From: an uncultured Cyclobacteriaceae bacterium
GTDB lineage: Bacteria; Bacteroidota; Bacteroidia; Cytophagales; Cyclobacteriaceae
Assembly: GCA_937146645.1 (NCBI GenBank)
Contig: CAKZRQ010000037.1
Span: forward strand, 248,001-312,000
DNA length: 64,000 nucleotides
Direction of reading: 5' to 3'
The position numbers and the translations under genes are program-made. Position 1 is the first letter of the stretch, and the number at the start of each line of letters is the position of its first letter. Shown here in pieces: positions 7,461 through 17,354 of this stretch. The notes beneath the pieces were generated by a model. That model was not told where the DNA came from, ran no database searches, and worked only from the letters and a program-made list of their open reading frames with translations.

Positions 7461-10400
7461 ATGAAAAAAGCCTTAGCATTAGTTTTTAACCTTTTCCTCA
7501 GCCTGACCATTATGGCTCAGGAAGTGGACATGGAGCAGTTCGCCTCAATGAAAATGCGGAGCATAGGACCCGCGGGAATGAGTGGGAGAATTGCTGCTAT
7601 CGATGCAGTGGATACTAACCCCAATATCATTTATGCTGGAGCCGCATCGGGAGGACTCTGGAAATCGACTTCAGGTGGAATTACCTGGGAGCCCATTTTT
7701 GATGATCAAGCCGTTCATTCAATTGGCTCCATTTCTATTTATCAGAAAAATCCAAATATCATCTGGGTTGGAACTGGAGAAGGTAATCCTAGAAATTCTC
7801 TAACCATGGGCTATGGCGTCTATCGATCCTTGGATGCTGGTAAAACCTGGGAATTGATGGGGCTTGAGAAAACAAGAGCGATTCACCGAATTATAGTTCA
7901 TCCTGATGATCCTAACACCGTGTTTGTTGGAGCCATAGGTTCTCCTTGGGGAGAACAAGAAGAAAGAGGGGTTTACAAAACAACAGATGGCGGAAAGACA
8001 TGGGATAAAATCCTTTATGTCGATGAAAAGACAGGAGTTGGTGAAATGATTATGGATCCGAATAATCCAAATAAGATTTTTGTCAATATGTGGCAGCATC
8101 GTCGTTATCCTGACTTTTTTGAGTCTGGAGGACCATCTTCTGGATTATATGTCACTCATGACGGAGGTGAAAACTGGAAGAGATTGGATGATAGTAATGG
8201 CCTTCCAAAAGGAGATTTAGGAAGAATGGGTCTAGCTATTTCAGCCGCGAATAGTGAAAAAGTTTATGCCTTAATAGAGTCCAAAAAGAACGCTCTTTAT
8301 GTCTCTATGGACGGAGGTAATAAGTTTGTAATGATCAATAGCGGAAGTGATATTGGCGACAGACCTTTCTATTACTTTGAAATTCACGCCGATCCGAAAA
8401 ACGAAAACAGAATTTACACCCTGTATTCTCGGGTGGGAATGAGTGAAGACGGAGGAAAATCATTCAAACAGATTCTCCAATATCAAGGAGTGCACCCTGA
8501 CCATCACGCCTGGTATATCAATCCTTATGATCCGAAATTATTAATCGATGGGAATGACGGAGGACTAAATATTTCAAGAGATGGTGGAAAGGACTGGTAC
8601 TTTGCCGAAGGCATACCTGCAGGACAATTCTACCATGTAAATGTGGATAATGAGATCCCATATAATATTTATGGTGGGATGCAGGACAATGGTTCCTGGG
8701 TCGGTCCTTCCTATATCTGGAGAAGAGATGGAATCAGAAATACCTATTGGCAGGAAATCTCATTTGGGGATGGTTTTGACGTAGTACCGCATCCAGCTGA
8801 TTCGAGATATGGATACACCATGTCACAGGGAGGGAATCTACAGTTTTATGATAAAGAAACTGGTCACAAACGATTTATCCGACCAACTCATCCAGACAAG
8901 GATGTCTTTCTTAGATTCAATTGGAATGCTGCCATAGCTCAGGATCCGCATGATGAAAATACCGTGTATTATGGATCGCAGTTTTTGCATAAGTCCACGG
9001 ATAATGGAGCAACTTGGGAAATTATTTCTCCGGATTTAACCACGAATGATTCCACTAAACAGAGGCAACAAAAAACCGGTGGTTTAACCTTTGACATAAC
9101 AGGAGCAGAAAATCACACCACGATTTTGGCCATAGCCCCTAGCCCTATCGATCCAAATGTGATTTGGGTAGGGACCGATGATGGTAATCTTCAGGTAACC
9201 AAAGATGGTGGCGAAAACTGGGAAAATGTGGGGAATAAGCTGGATGGGCTTCCTGAAGGCTCTTGGATTCCACAAATTAAAGCCTCCAAATATGATGTAG
9301 AAGAAGCCTGGGTGGTAGCGAATAACTACCGAAACAATGACTTCTCTGCCTATGCCTATCATACTGATAATTCAGGGCGAAACTTTACCAGAATTGCGGA
9401 TGATGAAAAAGTTTGGGGTTATACCCTATCGATTCTTCAGGATACTGAAGTTCCAGAGCTTGTTTTCCTGGGTACTGAGTTTGGATTATATGTGTCTTTC
9501 GACAAAGCCCAGACATGGAATAAATGGGAGCATGGTTATCCTAAGGCAGTTTCTACTTATGACTTAGCCCTTCAGGAAAGAGAAGATGATCTTGTGATTG
9601 GCACGTTCGGGAGGTCATTCTGGGTACTCGATGATATAAAACCACTTAGAGCTTACGCTCAAAATGGAGGTCAGGCACCAGAAGGAACTATCACTGCTCT
9701 GGAAGCAAATGATGCCTATCAATCTCAAATTCATCAGCCACATGGTGAAAGGTTCCCAGCAGATGGAAAGTTTGCAGGGCAAAATCGTCCATTCGGTGGC
9801 ATACTAACTTATATTCTAAATGCTGACACGGCAAAGTTAGATACGGTTACGGTTAAGATTTATAATCAAAAAGGTGATCATGTGAGGACCTTGAAATCAA
9901 ATCCGAAGTCCGGAGTGAACAGGGTGACCTGGAGACTAGATAGAAAATCAACTATCGAAAGACCCGCGAACAAAAGCACCAAATTCTCCGAGCCTAGCGG
10001 TGGCAGCGCTTTACCAGGGACATACCGGGTAGTATTTGTATACCAAGAAGATAGTGCTGAAACTGAAATTCAGGTTAAGAGTGATCCAAGAATTGAAGTA
10101 AATCTGGCCGATCTTGAAGCTCAACAAGAATTTGCTCTAAAAGTGGAAACTCTTCTTTCAGAGGTAAATCATGCCACCTATAAATTGGATGAGGCTGAAA
10201 AGACCGCCAATAAGGTAATCAATTTCACCAAAGATCTCGAATCCGAAGAGGCGAAAGAGTTGTCAAAAGCAGCGAAAGAAATCAAGAAGGAAATTGCCAA
10301 AGTGAAGGAAGAGTTTAACGGCCCAAAAATGGAGGGTCAAGGAATCGTAAGAAACCTATACCCTACCACGGTTTCTAGAACAAGATCCATTCGTAGGTAT

Positions 10401-10574
10401 TCTGGTTCCTCCTATTCTAAGCCCGGAGCAACTGAAGAAAGGCTTTATTCTCAAGCTAAAGAGGCTTCTGATGCAGCCATCGGTGTAACCGAAGAATTTA
10501 TGGCTGTAGAATGGAAAGAATTCGAAGAAAAAGTAAAGTCGACTCAGATCAATCTTTTTGAAGAATTAAATTAA
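7461..10574 (+). CDS. Secreted VPS10/sortilin-like beta-propeller (BNR-repeat) protein
   Basis: 1037 residues with a signal peptide (MKKALALVFNLFLSLTIMAQ). The body is a series of BNR/Asp-box repeats of the S/T-x-D-G-G-x-x-W type, for example 'STSGGITWEP', 'TTDGGKTWDK', 'THDGGENWKR', 'SRDGGKDWYF', 'STDNGATWEI' and 'TKDGGENWEN', filling roughly residues 50-700 as in sortilin-type ten-bladed propellers. Then follow a beta-sandwich segment ('VKIYNQKGDHVRTL') and a Lys/Glu-rich helical tail (about 870-960) likely to form a coiled coil. Databases often name this family glycosyl hydrolase, but no catalytic pocket can be identified by eye. ATG 7461 is preferred to an upstream in-frame TTG because the signal peptide starts there. 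Confidence 0.82.
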   Translation: MKKALALVFNLFLSLTIMAQEVDMEQFASMKMRSIGPAGMSGRIAAIDAVDTNPNIIYAGAASGGLWKSTSGGITWEPIFDDQAVHSIGSISIYQKNPNIIWVGTGEGNPRNSLTMGYGVYRSLDAGKTWELMGLEKTRAIHRIIVHPDDPNTVFVGAIGSPWGEQEERGVYKTTDGGKTWDKILYVDEKTGVGEMIMDPNNPNKIFVNMWQHRRYPDFFESGGPSSGLYVTHDGGENWKRLDDSNGLPKGDLGRMGLAISAANSEKVYALIESKKNALYVSMDGGNKFVMINSGSDIGDRPFYYFEIHADPKNENRIYTLYSRVGMSEDGGKSFKQILQYQGVHPDHHAWYINPYDPKLLIDGNDGGLNISRDGGKDWYFAEGIPAGQFYHVNVDNEIPYNIYGGMQDNGSWVGPSYIWRRDGIRNTYWQEISFGDGFDVVPHPADSRYGYTMSQGGNLQFYDKETGHKRFIRPTHPDKDVFLRFNWNAAIAQDPHDENTVYYGSQFLHKSTDNGATWEIISPDLTTNDSTKQRQQKTGGLTFDITGAENHTTILAIAPSPIDPNVIWVGTDDGNLQVTKDGGENWENVGNKLDGLPEGSWIPQIKASKYDVEEAWVVANNYRNNDFSAYAYHTDNSGRNFTRIADDEKVWGYTLSILQDTEVPELVFLGTEFGLYVSFDKAQTWNKWEHGYPKAVSTYDLALQEREDDLVIGTFGRSFWVLDDIKPLRAYAQNGGQAPEGTITALEANDAYQSQIHQPHGERFPADGKFAGQNRPFGGILTYILNADTAKLDTVTVKIYNQKGDHVRTLKSNPKSGVNRVTWRLDRKSTIERPANKSTKFSEPSGGSALPGTYRVVFVYQEDSAETEIQVKSDPRIEVNLADLEAQQEFALKVETLLSEVNHATYKLDEAEKTANKVINFTKDLESEEAKELSKAAKEIKKEIAKVKEEFNGPKMEGQGIVRNLYPTTVSRTRSIRRYSGSSYSKPGATEERLYSQAKEASDAAIGVTEEFMAVEWKEFEEKVKSTQINLFEELN

Positions 10575-10590
10575 CCAACCTTAATCCTAG

Positions 10591-10623
10591 AAAAAGGTCT
10601 CCAATTTTGGAGGCCTTTTTTTA
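10591..10623 (+). terminator. Intrinsic terminator of the propeller gene
   Basis: AAAAAGG-T-CTCCAA / TTGGAG-G-CCTTTTT stem with a T-run of seven, 16 bases after the stop codon and immediately before the permease gene. Confidence 0.85.
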
Positions 10624-10635
10624 TTATGTGGATTC

Positions 10636-11928
10636 ATGTCCGACCCTAACCAAAAGATTTCCTGGAAAACGGCCACAAGCATCGTGGTGGCAAATATGAT
10701 TGGCACTGGGATTTTTACCAGCTTGGGTTTTCAGCTTACTTCATACCAAAATACCATTACTGTTCTCCTGGCATGGATTATTGGTGGAGTAATGGCTTTA
10801 AGTGGAGCTCTCATTTACGCTGAATTGGGTACGCATTTCAAGAAATCAGGTGGGGATTACATCTTTTTGAGTGAAACGATCCATCCGGTTTTTGGCTATT
10901 TATATTCCTGGGTTTCTCTCACGGTTGGCTTTTCTGCACCCATAGCCATAGCTGCCATGGCCATGAATAAGTACTTGACTCCAATCACAGGTGGCTCGAT
11001 TCTGCCTGGGCTGATCACTCTTCTGGTCGTACCCTTCGCGCATATAATTTCTGTTCGAAGGTCAGCTAGGTTTCATAACCTATTTACCATCTTCAAACTA
11101 GGATTTATTCTAGCTCTAATCATTTGGGGATTCTTCGCGGCTATAAACACGCAGTCTGCATTAAACTTGTCAGGAGATTGGGTTTCCCAAGCCATGACAC
11201 CGGGATTCGCTGTATCCATGGTTTATATTTTCTATGCCTACACGGGCTGGAATTCTGCTGCTTATGTCGTTTCAGAGATAGAAAACCCTAAACGAAACCT
11301 CCCCCGAGCCCTGATTCTAGCATCTGTACTTGTTACTATTATCTACCTGTGTTTTCAGTTCGTTTTATTAAAACTTGGGTCAATTCAAACTCTATCAGGT
11401 GAAATTGAGGTAGCCTTAATTTCATTCGGCACCAAGACTTCTGAAAATGGAATTCTAATTATCGGTTCTTTAATAGCCATTCAGCTCATAGCAACCATAA
11501 GTGGGTATCTGTGGGTCGGACCCCGGGTTACTCAAGCCATGGGAAAGGACTACAAATTCTGGAAAATCATAGGGACCAATAACCGAAATGGTGTTCCGGT
11601 AAAAGCAATCCTTCTTAATACGATGGTCAGCTTGGTCTTATTCCTCTCTGGGTCATTTGATCAGGTAATGGTTTATGCAGGATTTGTGCTTCAATTAATG
11701 GGCTGCATTACCATTTACTCATCACTGAAACTGAAGAAAACTGATGGCTTCAAAGCACCTTTTCGGCCATGGCTTCAGATTGTCTATTTGAGTATCAGTC
11801 TATTTATACTGGTTTATATTTTCTGGGAGAGACCAACGGAAAGTATTTTGGGTTGCGGCCTAATCCTAATTGGAAGTCTTCTTTTTTTGCTGGATAAAAA
11901 AAGCCCCTCGCAGGAGCAAGAGGCTTGA
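10636..11928 (+). CDS. APC-superfamily amino acid permease
   Basis: 430 residues with about twelve hydrophobic segments. The N terminus carries the APC signature 'VVANMIGTGIFTSLGF' in the first, unwound helix, and helix 3 has 'HFKKSGGDYIFLSETIHP', typical of amino acid/polyamine/organocation transporters (LAT/CAT-like). Substrate is not determinable. The gene starts 12 bases after a terminator, so its own promoter must overlap that region; none could be recognised. Its last codons contain the terminator that serves the convergent polysaccharide genes. Confidence 0.85.
   Translation: MSDPNQKISWKTATSIVVANMIGTGIFTSLGFQLTSYQNTITVLLAWIIGGVMALSGALIYAELGTHFKKSGGDYIFLSETIHPVFGYLYSWVSLTVGFSAPIAIAAMAMNKYLTPITGGSILPGLITLLVVPFAHIISVRRSARFHNLFTIFKLGFILALIIWGFFAAINTQSALNLSGDWVSQAMTPGFAVSMVYIFYAYTGWNSAAYVVSEIENPKRNLPRALILASVLVTIIYLCFQFVLLKLGSIQTLSGEIEVALISFGTKTSENGILIIGSLIAIQLIATISGYLWVGPRVTQAMGKDYKFWKIIGTNNRNGVPVKAILLNTMVSLVLFLSGSFDQVMVYAGFVLQLMGCITIYSSLKLKKTDGFKAPFRPWLQIVYLSISLFILVYIFWERPTESILGCGLILIGSLLFLLDKKSPSQEQEA
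11894..11926 (-). terminator. Intrinsic terminator of the polysaccharide operon, inside the 3' end of the permease gene
   Basis: Read on the minus strand, AAGCCTCTTG and CGAGGGGCTT pair over 10 bp (two G-U pairs) around a 6-base loop and are followed by seven T. Read on the plus strand the G-U pairs become A-C mismatches, so it should work mainly leftward, after rfbB. It lies in the coding sequence of the permease (last ~10 codons). Confidence 0.7.
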
Positions 11929-11936
11929 TTTTTTGA

Positions 11937-12986
11937 TTAAGACTGATAGTGCTCCTCGTAGTAAGATTGATATTCACCAGATGTAACATGATCCAACCAA
12001 TCCTGATTATTTAAATACCAATCGATGGTAATTTCTATCCCTTCTTCGAACTGAAGGCTTGGCTCCCAGTCCAGCTCCTCCTTAATTTTAGTAGCATCAA
12101 TGGCATATCGAAGATCATGACCTGCTCTATCTTTCACGAAGGTGATCAGCTTTTCAGAAGTACCCTTCTCCCTTCCCAGTTTTTCATCCATCTTCTGACA
12201 AAGGAGACGGACTATATCAATATTCTTCCATTCATTAAAGCCACCAATGTTGTAGGTGTCTCCGGACTTACCCTTATGAAATACGGTGTCAATAGCCCGA
12301 GCATGATCTTTCACAAATAGCCAGTCCCGCACATTTTCCCCTTTACCATAAATAGGTAGAGGTTTGTTGTTTCTGATGTTGTTTATGCAAAGCGGAATAA
12401 GCTTTTCGGGGAAATGATTAGGTCCATAATTATTGGAACAATTAGAGATCACAGTTCGCATTTTGTAAGTATTGGCATAAGCCCTCACAAAGTGATCCGA
12501 AGAAGCTTTGGATGCTGAATATGGTGATTGAGGATCGTATGGAGTAGTTTCCAAAAAGAAGCTGTCATCATGTAGGGAGCCATAAACTTCATCCGTCGAA
12601 ACATGATAAAAAAGATGCTCATTGAGGTTATCACTCCAAGCTTCCTTGGATACATTTAGGAGATTTACTGTTCCCATAACATTTGTTGCCACAAAAGCCA
12701 AAGGATCGGAAATAGATCTATCCACATGGGATTCCGCTGCAAGATGAATCACATCAGTAATTCCATGTTCTTGAAAGATCTTTTTCAAAGTTTCTGAATC
12801 TTGAATATCAGCCTTCTCAAAATGATAATTGGAAGCTCCTTCCACCTCTTTCAGGTTCTCGAGATTTCCAGCATATGTCAAAGCATCCAGGTTGACAATT
12901 TTATACTCCGGATATTTTTCAACAAAAAGACTTACAACATGGCTTCCAATGAACCCTGCTCCACCTGTGATAAGAATAGATTTCAT
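11937..12986 (-). CDS. rfbB: dTDP-glucose 4,6-dehydratase
   Basis: Extended short-chain dehydrogenase of 349 residues that converts dTDP-glucose to dTDP-4-keto-6-deoxyglucose, the entry to rhamnose and other deoxysugars for surface polysaccharides. Seen: NAD-binding 'ITGGAGFIGSHV', 'HLAAESHVDRSI', the active-site 'YSASKASSDHFVRAY' (Tyr-x3-Lys) and 'STDEVYGSL' with the family's Asp-Glu pair. ATG 12986 is used because the Rossmann strand follows it directly; ten more codons are open upstream. It starts 2 bases after the epimerase stop, so it is the last gene of a three-gene leftward operon. No rfbA, rfbC or rfbD is nearby. Confidence 0.93.
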   Translation of the reverse strand: MKSILITGGAGFIGSHVVSLFVEKYPEYKIVNLDALTYAGNLENLKEVEGASNYHFEKADIQDSETLKKIFQEHGITDVIHLAAESHVDRSISDPLAFVATNVMGTVNLLNVSKEAWSDNLNEHLFYHVSTDEVYGSLHDDSFFLETTPYDPQSPYSASKASSDHFVRAYANTYKMRTVISNCSNNYGPNHFPEKLIPLCINNIRNNKPLPIYGKGENVRDWLFVKDHARAIDTVFHKGKSGDTYNIGGFNEWKNIDIVRLLCQKMDEKLGREKGTSEKLITFVKDRAGHDLRYAIDATKIKEELDWEPSLQFEEGIEITIDWYLNNQDWLDHVTSGEYQSYYEEHYQS

Positions 12987-12988
12987 AA

Positions 12989-14038
<1,050 letters not shown>

Positions 14039-14067
14039 AAATTCTTTTTGAGATTTCTCACCCTAAC

Positions 14068-15213
14068 TTAAAGATGCTTTTGATATGCTTCAAATATTGA
14101 CTGATGAATCTTTGATCGTTCGTATTTTTCTTCTATCTCGACAAGCAGATTATTGGCAAGCTCAGCCATCTTTTCCCGCTTAACAAAAGCAAATTCCAAA
14201 GCCTCTCTCAAAACATTCTTATCCTTTACCGGGAAAATTAATCCTGTTTTTTGCTGTGTGATTAGGTCACGATTGCCAATGATATCTGAGCAAATGATGG
14301 GAAGTTGCATCGCTCCAGCTTCCAAAAGAACATTCGGAAAACCTTCCCGATGCGAAGGATGAACCAAGACATCGGATAGCGCCATGTAATGTGCCACATG
14401 ATCCGTCCAATCAATCTGCACTATTCTAGGATGATCATCAATCTTTTTAGTTGTATCGGCAGGTAAAGGATCCAATTCCTTCTCATAGCTTCCTAGCAAA
14501 ACCAGCTTTGCCTTATTCACAATTTTGGATCCGAGAAAGGCATCCACTAACTCCGCTATCCCTTTATCTCCTACCAATCTACCGACAGCCAAAATGATAA
14601 AGTCATTTTCACCAGGCATTATTCTCATGGTCGCAGCTACCAAGTGATTCTCCTTGAGCACTCCCCTGTTGAATTGGCTTAAGTCCACTCCATTTGATGA
14701 CCCGGGACCTATTATTTCTAGTTTGTCCTCCGGACAAAGCTGCTTTTCAACCACAAAATCATAGAGACCTTTGGAGTTTGGCCACACCGCCGTAGCAGCG
14801 TTATAAGTCCATTTTTCAGCTTTCTCCAGTAATGACTTTTTATTCCCTTCCGCAGCCATGGCTGGAATTCCAGCAAGGGTATGAATTCTTGCCTTGATTC
14901 CTGCACGCTTTGCAGCCATCATTCCTATCAGACCTGCCTTAGGAGTATGCGTATGCACAATATCAGGCTGCTCCTTTTTGAAAAGCTTTGTGAGAGCCAT
15001 CAGACACTTTAGGTCTTGTAGTGGAGTTATCTGACGTGTAAAAGGAATCACCTCATGCCTACACCCTTCTACTTTCTCAATCTGAGGGATTTCCCTTCCA
15101 TCCGCGCTTACCATAATTACCTCCCAGCCTTGCTCTGACATATACTTCATCTGTCCTGCAAGCAGTAATTTCAAAGAAAGAGGAACGGTGGTTACCCGGA
15201 TTAATTTTGGCAT
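14068..15213 (-). CDS. GT4-family glycosyltransferase
   Basis: 381 residues, GT-B fold, family 4: N-terminal acceptor domain ('RVTTVPLSLKLLLAGQMKYM', 'PDIVHTHTPKAGLIG') and a C-terminal nucleotide-sugar domain with 'ILAVGRLVGDKGI' and the E-x7-E region 'HREGFPNVLLEAGAMQLP'. It probably adds a sugar during surface polysaccharide assembly. It is the first gene of the operon with the epimerase and rfbB; a TAnnTTTG element lies 20 bases upstream (15233-15240). Acceptor and donor unknown. Confidence 0.87.
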   Translation of the reverse strand: MPKLIRVTTVPLSLKLLLAGQMKYMSEQGWEVIMVSADGREIPQIEKVEGCRHEVIPFTRQITPLQDLKCLMALTKLFKKEQPDIVHTHTPKAGLIGMMAAKRAGIKARIHTLAGIPAMAAEGNKKSLLEKAEKWTYNAATAVWPNSKGLYDFVVEKQLCPEDKLEIIGPGSSNGVDLSQFNRGVLKENHLVAATMRIMPGENDFIILAVGRLVGDKGIAELVDAFLGSKIVNKAKLVLLGSYEKELDPLPADTTKKIDDHPRIVQIDWTDHVAHYMALSDVLVHPSHREGFPNVLLEAGAMQLPIICSDIIGNRDLITQQKTGLIFPVKDKNVLREALEFAFVKREKMAELANNLLVEIEEKYERSKIHQSIFEAYQKHL

Positions 15214-15232
15214 GAAAAAGATTGTAAAAGCC

Positions 15233-15240
15233 CAAAGGTA
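15233..15240 (-). promoter_or_regulatory. Candidate -7 element of the polysaccharide operon
   Basis: Minus-strand TACCTTTG matches TAnnTTTG. A TTG lies 14 bases upstream, which is shorter than the usual 19-21 spacing, so only the -7 box is convincing. Predicted leader about 15 bases. Confidence 0.4.
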
Positions 15241-15290
15241 AGACTTCTATAAATCAATTATAGCTCTGAAATAAATTTTCCTAGGTAAAA

Positions 15291-15497
15291 TTATTCCCAG
15301 TCATTATCCTCGAGTTGGAATACCTCTTCGAGGGTGGTTTCGAAGGTCGAAGCAATCTTAAGTGCGAGAACAGTGGAAGGGACGTATTTACCTGATTCTA
15401 TGCTGTTTATAGTTTGCCTAGAAACCTTAATCCGGTCAGCCAGATCCTGCTGGGTAAAATTCTTTTTGGCCCTTTCTACCTTGACAGTGTTTTTCAT
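15291..15497 (-). CDS. Small XRE-family helix-turn-helix regulator
   Basis: 68 residues made almost wholly of one HTH_3 domain: 'RAKKNFTQQDLADRIKVSRQ' then 'TINSIESGKYVPSTVLALKI'. This resembles the short transcriptional regulators that accompany small integral membrane proteins in many Bacteria. It is the third gene of a leftward operon after two paralogous membrane proteins, starting one base after the preceding stop codon. A cluster of GTAAA half-sites over the operon promoter (16381-16417) is the obvious candidate operator, implying autoregulation (inference). Confidence 0.88.
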   Translation of the reverse strand: MKNTVKVERAKKNFTQQDLADRIKVSRQTINSIESGKYVPSTVLALKIASTFETTLEEVFQLEDNDWE

Positions 15498-15498
15498 A

Positions 15499-15948
15499 TC
15501 AAAGCGCCAAATGGAATTTTTTCTGTCGATACATCACCCATCTGAACCTGGCAATGAAAATAATTTGAATCAAGAACAGATTGAGGACTAGAAATTCAAG
15601 ATAAATCAATCCGTAAAACACTAAGGTTCCTAAAACCAAGAATGCTGAGTATACATAGAAGGCAATCAATAAAGATTCCAATCTGAGCTTTTGAATGTAT
15701 TCATCTTCTTGTTTTTCCTTTGAAAAGGCGATTAAAAAGAGAGATAAAAAGACACCTAGAACTGCTAATTCATTCGTGAAATTTTCTATATCTGAGAAGA
15801 ATATTTCCCCGTCCCCAATGCCTTCAATGGCAAGCCAAGGAATTTCGTATTCATAATAACCATTGGCAATCAGCAGAATGACTGTAGGTAATAATAGGCA
15901 CCAACCGATTATTTGAAACCTGTTTGGTAAAAGAAATGAAGTAAGCAT
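15499..15948 (-). CDS. Small four-helix membrane protein, paralogue of the upstream gene
   Basis: 149 residues with about four hydrophobic segments (near residues 12-30, 60-78, 88-112 and 115-135). No known function recognised. It shares with its upstream neighbour a central motif, here 'SKEKQEDEYIQKLRLESL', and a C-terminal 'IARFRWVMYRQ' segment, so the two arose by duplication. The acidic/basic motif lies in the loop between helices 2 and 3 and is probably cytoplasmic. Encoded between its paralogue (12-base gap) and the XRE regulator (1-base gap). Confidence 0.75.
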   Translation of the reverse strand: MLTSFLLPNRFQIIGWCLLLPTVILLIANGYYEYEIPWLAIEGIGDGEIFFSDIENFTNELAVLGVFLSLFLIAFSKEKQEDEYIQKLRLESLLIAFYVYSAFLVLGTLVFYGLIYLEFLVLNLFLIQIIFIARFRWVMYRQKKFHLAL

Positions 15949-15960
15949 AATTATGTTGGT

Positions 15961-16377
15961 TTAGTTATTTCTTGATAGATATAGCTGGTAACGGAATGCT
16001 GCATAGATGTAAACATTCAGCAGAAACAAGACTAGATATGGTGAGAACCACTCGGAATCCAAACTACCAGTCTGCCAAAAGCTTATAATCACAATTGCCA
16101 TAAGTCCCCAAATGGTCCAATAAAAACCGGTCTGAAAAGCCTGCAGTCGGAATGATTTGATCATCTCATCCTCTTCGGGCTCCTTACACAAATTCAAAAT
16201 GATAAAGCCCAAAGCCCAACCTGCATAGATTAGTTGTCCCAGGTGATCCGGAGTGAAGGTATCCTTAAGAATCCCCAAGGATATTCCCAGAATGACAGTT
16301 AATGGAAAAATAGATAGGGCTAACTTTTTCCATTTGGGAGAGAACATAGGGACTTTGAGTACTGAATCATCATTCAT
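15961..16377 (-). CDS. Small four-helix membrane protein, first gene of the XRE operon
   Basis: 138 residues, about four transmembrane segments after a short polar N terminus. Family unknown to me. The loop 'CKEPEEDEMIKSFRLQAF' and the end 'YAAFRYQLYLSRN' align with the corresponding parts of the next gene, making the pair tandem paralogues. The start codon lies three bases from a perfect inverted repeat and behind a full-consensus promoter (16397-16427). Confidence 0.75.
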   Translation of the reverse strand: MNDDSVLKVPMFSPKWKKLALSIFPLTVILGISLGILKDTFTPDHLGQLIYAGWALGFIILNLCKEPEEDEMIKSFRLQAFQTGFYWTIWGLMAIVIISFWQTGSLDSEWFSPYLVLFLLNVYIYAAFRYQLYLSRNN

Positions 16378-16380
16378 AAC

Positions 16381-16417
16381 GTAAAGTAATTTTTACCAAA
16401 TGTAAATTTTACTTTAC
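16381..16417. promoter_or_regulatory. Candidate XRE operator: five GTAAA/TTTAC half-sites
   Basis: A perfect 9-bp inverted repeat, GTAAAGTAA (16381-16389) and TTACTTTAC (16409-16417), encloses a second inverted repeat TTTAC-N5-GTAAA (16392-16406). In all, GTAAA or TTTAC occurs at 16381, 16392, 16402, 16408 and 16413. The cluster covers the -7 box, the spacer and the transcription start of the leftward promoter, the classic placement for a repressor site. Confidence 0.6.
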
Positions 16418-16427
16418 ATTATGTCAA
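16397..16427 (-). promoter_or_regulatory. Promoter of the membrane-protein/XRE operon
   Basis: Minus strand: TTG (16427-16425), 20-base spacer, TACATTTG (16404-16397), an exact match to the Bacteroidota consensus. Predicted start near 16390, leader about 13 bases. It is embedded in the GTAAA/TTTAC cluster. Confidence 0.7.
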
Positions 16428-16521
16428 GAATATTATTCAAAAAATTGTTAAAACGATAGCTCATCTACCAAGTGACAGAAAAATGAGAATTAGCATTTTT
16501 ATAGAAATCAATCCATTTCCC

Positions 16522-16529
16522 TACCTTTA
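16522..16529 (+). promoter_or_regulatory. Possible -7 element of proC
   Basis: TACCTTTA matches TAnnTTTG at seven of eight positions and lies 31 bases before the proC start; a T-run 21 bases upstream could act as a degenerate -33 box. Weak. Confidence 0.3.
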
Positions 16530-16559
16530 TTTCATTAACTCAAGCCCATCATTAAGAAA

Positions 16560-17354
16560 ATGAAAAAAACTATCGCAATCATAGGTGCCGGTAATCTTGG
16601 GAAATCCATTGCAAAAGGACTGCTCAAAAATGAAAATTTTAAAGCTGAACAACTCATTCTGACCAGACGCCAACCAGAAACGCTACATGAATTTCAATCT
16701 CTAGGCGTCACCATAACTTCCGATAATCGTCTAGCAGCAGAAAAAGCAGATATCCTAATTTTAGGCGTCAAGCCCTTCACCGTTCCCTCCATTCTCCACG
16801 AGCTTAAAGATATTCTTGAGTCCAAGAGACCAACTGTAGTTTCTTTGGCTACTGGAGTTACCCTTGATGAGATTTCAAGTCTGACGAGCTCAGATCAGGT
16901 CATTTTCAGGGCTATGCCAAACATTGCAGCGGATATACAGGAATCGATAACCTGTCTTTGTTCAAGAAATGAGACGGACCAACAAAGGGATGAAGTTGAA
17001 GATCTATTCAACCATATAGGTGAAAGTATCAGTATCGACGAAGCCCTTATGGAAGCTGCAACTGTTCTAGGTGCTTGTGGGATTGCCTATGTTCTGCGAT
17101 TTATGAGAGCCATGATTCAAGGAGGGATTCAAATCGGCTTTGATTCCAATACAGCGAGTAAAATCGTGAATCAAACGGTCAAAGGTGCAGCAGAATTAAT
17201 GATTAGAAGCGAAATGCATCCAGAGGAGGCTATTGATAAGGTTACCACACCTAAAGGATGTACCATAGTAGGGCTTAATGAAATGGAGCATCATGGCTTC
17301 AGTTCTTCCATGGTTCGGGGAGTTCTAGCGAGTTTTGAAAAAATCGAAAAGTAG
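16560..17354 (+). CDS. proC: Pyrroline-5-carboxylate reductase
   Basis: 264 residues, the normal length for the enzyme that performs the last step of proline synthesis with NAD(P)H. Seen: N-terminal nucleotide-binding 'IAIIGAGNLGKSIAKGLL', 'LILGVKPFTVPSIL', 'RAMPNIAADIQESIT' and the C-terminal dimerisation/active-site helix region 'TVKGAAELM', 'TTPKGCTIVGLNEMEHHGF'. Monocistronic, divergent from the XRE operon, with its terminator possibly 200 bases downstream. Confidence 0.92.
   Translation: MKKTIAIIGAGNLGKSIAKGLLKNENFKAEQLILTRRQPETLHEFQSLGVTITSDNRLAAEKADILILGVKPFTVPSILHELKDILESKRPTVVSLATGVTLDEISSLTSSDQVIFRAMPNIAADIQESITCLCSRNETDQQRDEVEDLFNHIGESISIDEALMEAATVLGACGIAYVLRFMRAMIQGGIQIGFDSNTASKIVNQTVKGAAELMIRSEMHPEEAIDKVTTPKGCTIVGLNEMEHHGFSSSMVRGVLASFEKIEK

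Noticed and set aside
15291..16377. Toxin-antitoxin reading of the XRE operon
   Set aside because: The partners are two four-helix membrane paralogues with no known toxin motif, and the regulator is last in the operon; no basis for a toxin claim.
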